Source: Streptomyces termitum (GTDB taxonomy: Bacteria; Actinomycetota; Actinomycetes; Streptomycetales; Streptomycetaceae). Taken from it: DNA of 64,000 nucleotides. The stretch covers positions 62,001 to 126,000 of the forward strand of contig NZ_BMUL01000010.1 in the NCBI RefSeq assembly GCF_014650175.1, written 5' to 3'. A program made the translations under genes and the position numbers. A model generated the notes under the pieces. The model made no database searches, was not told where the DNA came from, and saw only the letters and a program-made list of their open reading frames with translations. Shown here in pieces: positions 55,032-61,723 of this stretch; position 1 is the stretch's first letter, and every line of letters starts with the position of its first letter.

Positions 55032-56786
55032 TCAGCGGGCGCCGAAGACCTGCGTCCAGTAGGGGCCGCCGTCCTTCTGGACGCCGACGCCGATCTCCTT
55101 GAAGGAGCAGTTGAGGATGTTCTCGCGGTGGCCCTGGCTGTTCATCCAGCCCTCCATGACCTGCTCGGGGGTGGTCTGGCCCCTGGCGATGTTCTCGCCG
55201 TAGGTGGTCCAGGGGTACCCGGCGGCCGTGACCCGCTCCCCCGGGCCGTCGCCGTCCGGGTCGGTGTGGTCGAAGAAGTCCCGGGCGGCCATGTCGTCGG
55301 AGTGGCCCTGGGCGGCGCGGGTGAGGGTGGCGTTGGCGGTGAGCGGGCCGCAGCCCGCCTTGGCGCGTTCGGCGTTGACGAGGGCGATCACCTGGTCCGC
55401 CGCCGAGCTGTCGCCGGTGGCGCGCCGGCTGCCGGTGCCCGCGCCGGTGCCCTTGGACGGCGCCTCGGCGGTGCGGGTGGGCCGGGGGGCGGCGGTGGGG
55501 GCGGCGGTCTTCTTCGGCGCGGGGGCGGGAGACGCGGTGGTGGGCGCGGGGGTGGGGGTCGCCGTGGTGGGCGAGGGCTTGGCTGCCTTGCCGGCCTTCG
55601 CGCCCGGCGCGGACGCCGGGGCGGTGGGCGGCGCGGAGGCGGTGGCGGGGCCGCCGGTACGGCCGTCCGGGGAGTGGCTGAGCGGGAGGTCGGGGGCGGC
55701 GGGGACGGCGGCCCCGTTCGCCTCCAGGAGCTCCTCCTCGCCGCGTCCGGGCTGGAGCGCGAAGACGCCGCCGGTCACCGCGACCACGGCGATGCCGGCC
55801 GCGACGGCGGCGCGCCGCTTGCTCCGGTCCCGCTCCTGGCGGCGGCGCCGGAGGTCGGCCCGGTTGCCGCGCCGCCCGCCGCCCCGCACGGCGACCGGCT
55901 CGACACCCGCCCCGACCGCTTCGGGCCCCCCGAGGTCGTAGGCGTCCCCGAGGTCGTACGCATCCCCGGGGCCGTACGCGTCGGACGCTTGCTCCCGTAC
56001 GGCTCCGGCGGCGGGGTACGGGGCGTGCGCCTGCTCCTGTACGGCTTCGGCGACGGGGTACGGGGCGTGGACCGGCTCCCGTACGGCTCCGGCGACGGGA
56101 TACAGGGGGTGCGCCTGCTCCTGTACGGCTCCGGCGGTCGGGTACGGGGCGGCGTGAGGGGCCGCGGGGGCGAAGCCGGGGGCGGGCGCGTGGACGCCCG
56201 TGGCGCAGGGGCCGCAGGCGGTGGTGTGCGCGGCGAGGTGGTCGCGCCAGGCCGGGGCGGGGCGGCCGTCCCAGCCGCCGGTGAGCGCGTGCAGCCCGGG
56301 GCAGCGCCGGGGGTGGGCGAGCGCGCCGGCCACCGACCGGGCGGCGGCGAGCCGGTCGCGGGCGGTCCCGACGGCCAGGGCGGTGTCCTCGGGCGACCAG
56401 CGCAGCGCGGCGGCCGTCTCGTACCGCAGGAGCCGGCCCTCCTCCTCCAGTGCGCCGAGGGCGGCCAGCAGCGCGTCCTGGACGTCGAGCCAGCCGGCGG
56501 CCGCGCCGGGGTCGGCGGCGGCGCGGCCGAGGGCCGCGTCGACGGCGAGGGCGACGAGCCAGGGGCGGAAGGACTCCGGGGAGGGGAGCGTGTGGAGCGA
56601 GGCGTGCGCGCGGCGCAGGGTGTCGGCCGTGGCCGCGTCGGCGGCGCGGCCGACAAGAACGCGCTGGAGGAGGCCCTGGACGAGCGGCCGGTGGGCGGCG
56701 AGGAGCCGGTCGCACGCCCAGGGGTCGCCGTACTGGGCCGCTCGTATCCACTCCGCGGTCTGGTCGGTGTCCGTGGTCCGCTGCAT
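55032..56786 (-). CDS. Transmembrane protein joining sigma-like, ZAS-like and extracellular CAP domains
   Basis: A 584-residue fusion. Residues 10-85 (EWIRAAQYGDPWACDRLLAA) resemble sigma region 2 and 100-150 (AALRWSPEDTALAVGTARDR) sigma region 4. HTTACGPC (187-194) matches the HxxxCxxC zinc motif of anti-sigma factors. Four 14-residue repeats (212-267, for example HAPYPVAEAVQEQA) follow, then two GDAYDL units, a basic patch, one helix (about 326-345, AAVAAGIAVVAVTGGVFAL), a Pro/Thr/Ala-rich stalk and a C-terminal CAP/SCP domain (461-584, ALVNAERAKAGCGPLTANAT, GHSDDMAARDFFDHTDPDGD, GENIARG, GHRENILN). The sigma-like half would face the cytoplasm. It is divergent from comB, with CRP-like sites between. 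Confidence 0.8.
   Translation of the reverse strand: MQRTTDTDQTAEWIRAAQYGDPWACDRLLAAHRPLVQGLLQRVLVGRAADAATADTLRRAHASLHTLPSPESFRPWLVALAVDAALGRAAADPGAAAGWLDVQDALLAALGALEEEGRLLRYETAAALRWSPEDTALAVGTARDRLAAARSVAGALAHPRRCPGLHALTGGWDGRPAPAWRDHLAAHTTACGPCATGVHAPAPGFAPAAPHAAPYPTAGAVQEQAHPLYPVAGAVREPVHAPYPVAEAVQEQAHAPYPAAGAVREQASDAYGPGDAYDLGDAYDLGGPEAVGAGVEPVAVRGGGRRGNRADLRRRRQERDRSKRRAAVAAGIAVVAVTGGVFALQPGRGEEELLEANGAAVPAAPDLPLSHSPDGRTGGPATASAPPTAPASAPGAKAGKAAKPSPTTATPTPAPTTASPAPAPKKTAAPTAAPRPTRTAEAPSKGTGAGTGSRRATGDSSAADQVIALVNAERAKAGCGPLTANATLTRAAQGHSDDMAARDFFDHTDPDGDGPGERVTAAGYPWTTYGENIARGQTTPEQVMEGWMNSQGHRENILNCSFKEIGVGVQKDGGPYWTQVFGAR
55986..56153 (-). repeat. Four in-frame 42-bp tandem repeats inside the sigma/CAP fusion gene
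   Basis: Four units of 42 bp encode HAPYPVAEAVQEQA-like 14-mers: AAPYPTAGAVQEQA, HPLYPVAGAVREPV, HAPYPVAEAVQEQA and HAPYPAAGAVREQA. The in-frame unit length allows copy number to change without breaking the gene. Confidence 0.75.
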
Positions 56787-56891
56787 GCTGTCCGTCCTCG
56801 TTCTCGCCCGTTGTCCCGTCGCCGGAACTCCTTGCGCCTGGGAGAGCCTCCGCCGGGGACGGGGATAACGCAAAGGGGAAACCCGGAATCA

Positions 56892-56939
56892 GTGACGTGG
56901 CTCACACTCCCTGGTTCCCGTAGGGTGACGCCCGTCACC
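56892..56939. promoter_or_regulatory. Two CRP-like sites between the CAP-fusion and comB genes
   Basis: GTGACGCCCGTCAC (56925-56938) exactly fits GTG-N6-GNCAC, the motif described for Streptomyces Crp, and is part of the palindrome GGTGACG-CC-CGTCACC (56924-56939). GTGACGTGGCTCAC (56892-56905) is a near match 33 bp upstream. GATCAT (56970-56975) is a possible comB -10. Confidence 0.55.
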
Positions 56940-56981
56940 GGACGGGTTCCCCCGGGCGCTCCCGGGCGCGATCATGACCGG

Positions 56982-57665
56982 ATGGACGCTCGCTTCCTCG
57001 GCATCGCCGAGCTGACCGACACCCCCTCCACCGCCGTCGTGGTGGACGTGATGCGCGCCTTCACCGTCGCCGCGTGGCTCTTCGGCCGGGGCGCGGAGAA
57101 GGTCGTCCTCGCCCCCTCGCTCGACGGGGCCCTGGCGCTGAAGGCGCGCCACCCGGAGTGGCTGGCGCTCAAGGACGGTGCTCCGGCGGCCGGTTTCGAC
57201 GCGGTCAACTCGCCCGCCCTGCTGCGCTCCGCCGACCTCGCCGGGCGGACCGTCGTGCAGAAGACGACGGCGGGGACGGTCGGCGCCCTCGCGGTCGCGG
57301 GGGCGTCGACGGTGCTGTGCGCCGGCTTCGTGGTGGCGGAGGCGACCGCCCGGTTCCTGCGGGACCTCGGGGAGCAGCGGGTGACCTTCGTGGTGACCGG
57401 CGAGGAGGGGCGGGCCGAGGAGGACCTGGCGTGCGCGCGGTACATCGCGCGGCGGGCAGCCGGGGAGGAGGCCGATCCGGCCGGGTTCCTGCGCCGGGCC
57501 GGCGCGTCGCGCGCCGCCGCCGAGCTGCGGGAGGGCGTACGGGAGGGCTCGCACCCGGACGACGTGGCGCTCTGCCTCGAACTCGACCGGTTCCCCTTCG
57601 CCATGGTGGCGGCCCGGGAGGACTCCCTGATGGTCCTCCGCCCGCACCCGGCACCCGCCGCCTGA
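56982..57665 (+). CDS. ComB-like 2-phosphosulfolactate phosphatase family protein
   Basis: A 227-residue protein matching the 2-phosphosulfolactate phosphatase (ComB) family: TAVVVDVMRAFTVAAWLFGR, VLAPSLDGALALKARHPEWL, AGFDAVNSPALLRSADLAGR, VVQKTTAGTVGALAVAGAST, VTFVVTGEEGRAEEDLACAR and PFAMVAAREDSLMVLRPHPA. In methanogens ComB acts in coenzyme M synthesis; actinobacterial members have another, unidentified role. GATCAT lies 6 bp before the ATG (leaderless type). Divergent from the sigma/CAP gene, sharing a region with CRP-like sites. Confidence 0.85.
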   Translation: MDARFLGIAELTDTPSTAVVVDVMRAFTVAAWLFGRGAEKVVLAPSLDGALALKARHPEWLALKDGAPAAGFDAVNSPALLRSADLAGRTVVQKTTAGTVGALAVAGASTVLCAGFVVAEATARFLRDLGEQRVTFVVTGEEGRAEEDLACARYIARRAAGEEADPAGFLRRAGASRAAAELREGVREGSHPDDVALCLELDRFPFAMVAAREDSLMVLRPHPAPAA

Positions 57666-57739
57666 CCCCCGCGCGGGCGCGTCACTCCCGGGTGCGGGCC
57701 GCCGGGCCCGTGGCCGCCCCGCCCCGCGCGGCCCCGCCG

Positions 57740-58219
57740 TCAGCGTCCGTACATCTCCCGGCAGAGTTCGGCCGCGCCCATCGGCGCTCCGACGCGGACC
57801 GCCTCGCCGCACAGGCGGCGCATCTCGGGGACCTGTCCGGCCGTCCGGGGCGCGGGCGGCCGGACGCGGGGCTGTGCGCGGGGCGCGGCCGGTTTCCGGG
57901 CGGTCGGCCCGCGCGGGGCCGGGGGTGCCGGGGCGCGTCCGGTCCCGGCGCCCGCGGCCCGCCCGGCCGGTGCCTTCGGAGCCCGTACGGGCGCGGGATT
58001 CCCCCGCTCCGGTTCGGTGCGGGCCAGTTCCTCCCGGGGCTTCGCGGGGGCGGGGCGGGTCGGCAGGGCGGACGGGGGCCGCTGGTCGGCGGGGGCGAGG
58101 GCGGGCGGCCGGGGCGCCGGCCCGGTCGGGGCGGGCGGCCCGGCCCCCTGCGGGAGGGTCACGCAGCCGCCGGTCAGGAGGACGGCGAGCAGCGGGAGCG
58201 CGGTGCGGCGGACGTTCAT
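57740..58219 (-). CDS. Pro/Ala-rich lipoprotein
   Basis: A 159-residue exported lipoprotein: MNVRRTALPLLAVLLTGGC with lipobox LTGGC (Cys about 19). The mature part is Pro/Ala/Arg-rich and probably unstructured (residues 25-125), ending in a small cysteine-bearing segment EMRRLCGEAVRVGAPMGAAE then LCREMYGR. The two cysteines may form a disulfide. Such short Cys-ended stalks occur in actinobacterial surface proteins of unknown role. It is convergent with comB. I do not recognise a family. Confidence 0.7.
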   Translation of the reverse strand: MNVRRTALPLLAVLLTGGCVTLPQGAGPPAPTGPAPRPPALAPADQRPPSALPTRPAPAKPREELARTEPERGNPAPVRAPKAPAGRAAGAGTGRAPAPPAPRGPTARKPAAPRAQPRVRPPAPRTAGQVPEMRRLCGEAVRVGAPMGAAELCREMYGR

Positions 58220-58371
58220 GACCGCCACGCTGCCGCACCCGGACGCGGCCGGGGCGCCGGTACGGGACGGGACCACCGCCACGGGTGAACGGCGCGCCCC
58301 GGCTGACCCGCCCGGCCCGGCGGCCGTCCGCGCGAGCTGCCCTGTCGGTGGCGGGGCGTACCCTCCGCGCC

Positions 58372-58887
58372 ATGAACTCCCTCCACCTCGAACCCTGGTC
58401 CGCGGCGGGCCTGCCGGTCCTGCGCCGCCAGAACACCCCCGAGATGACCGCGCACCTCGGCGGCCCCGAGACCGAGCGGGCGGTCGCCGACCGCCACGAA
58501 CGCTATCTGCGGCTCACCGGCGGCGAGATGCTGCTCGTCCGCCTCGGCGGGACGGCGATCGGTTCGGTCGGGTACTGGGAGCGGGAGTGGAACGGCGAGG
58601 AGGTGTACGAGACGGGGTACGGGATCCTCCCGGAGTTCGGCGGCCACGGATACGCGGCCGGGGCCCTGCGGCTGGCCGCGGTCCGGGCGGCGGCGCGCGG
58701 CACGCGGCGCCGTCTGCACGCGTTCCCCCACGTGGACCACGCCGCGTCGAACGCGGTGTGCCGCAGGGCCGGGTTCGACCTGGTCGGCGAGGTCTCCTTC
58801 GAGTATCCCAAGGGCACCTGGCAGCGCTCCCACGACTGGCGGCTCGACCTGGACTCCCTGGACGCCCCGAGCGCCCCGGACGCCTGA
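58372..58887 (+). CDS. GNAT family N-acetyltransferase
   Basis: A 171-residue acetyltransferase. LVRLGGTAIGSVGYWEREWN then YETGYGILPEFGGHGYAAGA provide the acetyl-CoA site (LPEFGGHGYA), and NAVCRRAGFDLVGEVSFEYP is the closing motif. This resembles RimJ/RimL-type GNAT proteins that acetylate ribosomal or small-molecule amines; the substrate is not predictable. TACCCT (58359-58364) lies 7 bp before ATG 58372 with no Shine-Dalgarno, so it is probably leaderless. Divergent from the lipoprotein gene. Confidence 0.9.
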   Translation: MNSLHLEPWSAAGLPVLRRQNTPEMTAHLGGPETERAVADRHERYLRLTGGEMLLVRLGGTAIGSVGYWEREWNGEEVYETGYGILPEFGGHGYAAGALRLAAVRAAARGTRRRLHAFPHVDHAASNAVCRRAGFDLVGEVSFEYPKGTWQRSHDWRLDLDSLDAPSAPDA

Positions 58888-58950
58888 CCGCGCCGCCCGG
58901 CCGGGCGGGCGCCGGGGGGCGGGCCGCCGTCGCTATGCTGCGCGCAGAAC

Positions 58951-58976
58951 AGAATCCCGTTCTAGAAACTCGTTCT
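58951..58976. promoter_or_regulatory. Two abutting 13-bp AGAA-N5-TTCT sites
   Basis: AGAATCCCGTTCT (58951-58963) and AGAAACTCGTTCT (58964-58976) are contiguous copies of one pattern, just downstream of TATGCT (58934-58939), the probable -10 of the gene at 59008. Another AGAAC sits at 58946-58950. The placement over the transcription start suggests a repressor site of TetR type. Confidence 0.6.
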
Positions 58977-59007
58977 GAATCGCTGATGGCCCACGGGGGG
59001 ACCTCCG

Positions 59008-60507
59008 ATGTCGTACACGCCACCGTCCTGGTATCCACCGGGCTCCGCGCCGAAGCCCCCGCGCCGGCGGCGCGACCACCGGTGGACGCTCCTCGCGCTC
59101 GGACTCGCCCTGCTGGTCGCGGCCGTCTCCGGCACCGGGTGGTACCTGCGCGGGCACGACCGGCCGCCGGCCGCCGCACCGCCCGGCACCCCGGCCCCCG
59201 GGACGTCCGCGACCACACCGGCGCCCGGCCCGCCCGCCGTCCGCTCCCCCACCCCGGTCCGCGTGCCCGGCGCCGAGGAACTGGCCGACGCCCGCCGTCC
59301 GGGCGAGGCCGCCGTGTGGATCGCCGACGACACGACCGACCTGCCGCGCCGGACCATCCCCGTCCACACCCCCTGGCTCGTCGGCGGCACCGTCGTCCAG
59401 GCCCTGTACCGCGAACTCACCGCCTACCGCGTCGAGGACGGCACCGAGGCGTGGAACCTGCCGCTGCCCACCCCGGTCTGCGAGGCGCCGGTGAACCCGG
59501 CCCCGGACGGCCGGATCGTCCTCGTGCTCCGCAGCAGCGACGCGGAGCGCGGGGCGAAGTGCGACCGGCTCCTGATGGTCGACCTCAAAAACGGGAAGCC
59601 GGGCTGGAGCAAGGAACTGCGGCAGACCGGCACCCGGGACGACACCTTCCTCACCCATGTCGCCATCAGCGGCGACACCCTCGCCGTCGTGCAGTCCATG
59701 GTGGCCACCGCGTACCGCGTCTCCGACGGCTCCCGCCTCTTCGGCATCCCCACCGAGGAACCGGGCCGCTGCCACCCCGACAAGGTGGCCGGCGGCGCCC
59801 GGCTACTGGTCTCCGCCACCTGCGGACTCGACGTCGACCGCCGGAAGACCTCCCACCAGCTCCGCGAACTCGACCCGCGCACCGGCGCGGTGCGCTGGCG
59901 CCACCGCACGGAGCCGGGCAGGAAGATCGAGCGGGTGATCTCGGTCGACCCGGTGGTGTACACGCTCCTCGACGTCGACCGGCTCGCCGACGACTGGCGG
60001 ATCGTCGCCCTCGGCCCCCGGGGCGAGGTGCGCCGCACCATCGACGCGCGGCCCAAGGGCTTCACGCACTGCGCCGACGCCGGGATCGACGCCGACCTCC
60101 AGCCCTGCCCCGGCGCCTTCGTCGCGCACGGGCAGGTGCACCTCGGCGGGACGGACCGGGTCGGCTCGTACGACCTCACGACCGGGAAGCTCGTCCAGGG
60201 GGTCAAGGCGGACGGCGGACGGCGCCTCTACCCGGTGCACGCCGAGTCCCCGAAGGCGCTCGTCGCCTACGAGTCGGCGACGCCGAGCTCCCCGGGCCGC
60301 CTCTTCCGCCTCGACCCGAGCGGCGCCGCGGGCACGAAGAAGGACCTGCTGCGCCTCCCGGCCGCCTCGGCGGCGGTCGAGTACGGCACGATGGCGGGCC
60401 GGATCCTGTACGCCGACGGGCGGCTGCTCCTGGCCCCCTCGTCCGTCTCCGGCGACGACGTCCTGCACCAGCCCCGCGTCGTCTCCTTCGCCCCGGCACC
60501 GAACTGA
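59008..60507 (+). CDS. Membrane-anchored PQQ-like beta-propeller protein
   Basis: A 499-residue protein with a basic cytoplasmic head (PPRRRRDHRW), one helix at about 27-47 (TLLALGLALLVAAVSGTGWY), a Pro/Thr-rich stalk, and an outer beta-propeller of PQQ-enzyme-type repeats: LTAYRVEDGTEAWNLPLPTP, LLMVDLKNGKPGWSKELRQT, LRELDPRTGAVRWRHRTEPG and VGSYDLTTGKLVQGVKADGG. Cysteine pairs may form disulfides. Enzyme residues of quinoproteins are not evident, so a binding or sensing role is more likely. ATG 59008 follows GGGGGGACC. Its promoter carries two abutting AGAA-N5-TTCT sites. Confidence 0.8.
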   Translation: MSYTPPSWYPPGSAPKPPRRRRDHRWTLLALGLALLVAAVSGTGWYLRGHDRPPAAAPPGTPAPGTSATTPAPGPPAVRSPTPVRVPGAEELADARRPGEAAVWIADDTTDLPRRTIPVHTPWLVGGTVVQALYRELTAYRVEDGTEAWNLPLPTPVCEAPVNPAPDGRIVLVLRSSDAERGAKCDRLLMVDLKNGKPGWSKELRQTGTRDDTFLTHVAISGDTLAVVQSMVATAYRVSDGSRLFGIPTEEPGRCHPDKVAGGARLLVSATCGLDVDRRKTSHQLRELDPRTGAVRWRHRTEPGRKIERVISVDPVVYTLLDVDRLADDWRIVALGPRGEVRRTIDARPKGFTHCADAGIDADLQPCPGAFVAHGQVHLGGTDRVGSYDLTTGKLVQGVKADGGRRLYPVHAESPKALVAYESATPSSPGRLFRLDPSGAAGTKKDLLRLPAASAAVEYGTMAGRILYADGRLLLAPSSVSGDDVLHQPRVVSFAPAPN

Positions 60508-60560
60508 CACCGCCTCCGCACCGGTACGGCCTCCGAGCTGCCCCCCGATCGGCCCCGCGC

Positions 60561-60590
60561 CCGGACCGGCCCCTGCGGCGGCCGGTCCGG
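60561..60590 (+). terminator. Terminator after the propeller gene
   Basis: CCGGACCGGCC (60561-60571) pairs perfectly with GGCCGGTCCGG (60580-60590) over an 8-nt loop, 53 bp after the stop. Confidence 0.7.
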
Positions 60591-60600
60591 CGGGCCTCCC

Positions 60601-60612
60601 GAGAGCGCTCTC
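60601..60612. promoter_or_regulatory. LacI-type operator GAGAGCGCTCTC
   Basis: A perfect 12-bp palindrome with a central GCGC, as in Streptomyces LacI-family operators. It is 60 bp upstream of the LacI-type gene, with GATATCCT (60631-60638) as a possible -10 between them. It points to autoregulation. Confidence 0.7.
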
Positions 60613-60671
60613 AAGCCCCCGGCCCGGCCGGATATCCTGAGCCCGGACCGGAGCAGATGAAGGGGGCCCAC

Positions 60672-61704
60672 GTGGCCGAGCAGACGGCGGGGACCCGCCC
60701 GACCCTGGAGGCCGTCGCGGCCCTCGCCGGAGTGTCGCGGGCGACGGCCTCCCGGGTGGTCAACGGCGGTGCCGGGGTGCGCCCCCCCGCTGGTCGACAA
60801 GGTGCGCCGGGCCGTCGAGGAGCTCGGCTACGTGCCGAACCTCGCGGCCCGCACCCTGGTGACCCGGCGCAACGACGCGGTGGCCGTGGTCATCGCGGAG
60901 CCGGAGTTCCGGATCTTCTCCGACCCCTTCTTCCAGGAGCAGGTGCGCGGCATCAGCCGAGAACTGACCGCCCACGACTCGCAGTTGGTGCTGCTCTGGG
61001 TGGAGGACACCGGCGACCACGACCGGATCGCGCGCTATCTCGGCGGCGGCCACGTGGACGGCGCGCTCGCCTTCTCGCTGCACGACGAGGACGAACTGGC
61101 GGCGGTGCTGCGCCGGGCGAAGGTCCCGACGGTGCTCGGCGGGCGCCCGACGGACGGGCTCGGCCCCGATCTGCCGTACGTGGACTGCGACAACCGGGGC
61201 GGGGCGCGCGAGGCGGTGCGGCTGCTGGTCGGCCGGGGCTGCCGGACCGTCGCGCACCTCGCCGGGCCGCGTGACCAGACCTCGGCGGCGGACCGCGCCG
61301 ACGGTTACCGGGACGTGCTGGGCGACCCGGATCCGGCGCTGCTGTGCCAGGGCGACTTCACGGCGGAGAGCGGCGCGCGGGCGATGGCGGAGCTGCTGGA
61401 GCGGCGCCCGGACGTGGACGGGGTGTTCGCGGCGAACGACCTGATGGCCTCGGGCGCCCTGCGGGTGCTGCGGGAGCGGGGGCTGCGGGTGCCCGAGGAC
61501 GTGGCGGTGGTCGGTTTCGACGACGTGGCGTCGATCGCCGAGCGGACCGACCCGCCGCTGACGACGGTCCGCCAGGACATCGAGGGCATGGGCCGGCTGA
61601 TGGTCCGGCTGCTCATGCGGATCCTGAACGACAGCGGGTCCGGGGCGCCCGCCCCGGACCCGCTGATCACGCCGACGACGCTGGTGCGCCGGGCCTCGGC
61701 CTGA
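60672..61704 (+). pseudogene. LacI family regulator broken by a one-base shift in a C7 run
   Basis: The HTH half (GTG 60672, AAGGGGG upstream) reads TLEAVAALAGVSRATASRVV then NGGAGVRPP and would end out of frame. The rest continues one frame over from about 60790: PLVDKVRRAVEELGYVPNLA, then ARTLVTRRNDAVAVVI, the sugar-binding domain, VDGVFAANDLMASGALRVLR, VAVVGFDDVASIAERTDPPL and TTVRQDIEGMGRLMVRLL. The join is at a run of seven C (60782-60788); with six C a normal ~345-residue LacI protein results. Either a sequencing error, a recent mutation or a slippage switch. It is convergent with the GH81 gene and has a LacI-type operator upstream. Confidence 0.8.
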
Positions 61705-61723
61705 GGCCGGTACCGGTCCCTCC

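Noticed and set aside
55986..56153. Repeats in the sigma/CAP gene as a mobile or intergenic repeat family
   Set aside because: The unit is 42 bp, in frame, and is not seen elsewhere in the window; internal expansion explains it.
58017..61274. A 1085-codon plus-strand frame across four genes
   Set aside because: It crosses the lipoprotein, acetyltransferase, propeller and LacI genes in the wrong frame with Arg/Pro/His-rich composition. Only its short stretch at 60672-60790 is real, as the HTH of the frameshifted LacI gene.
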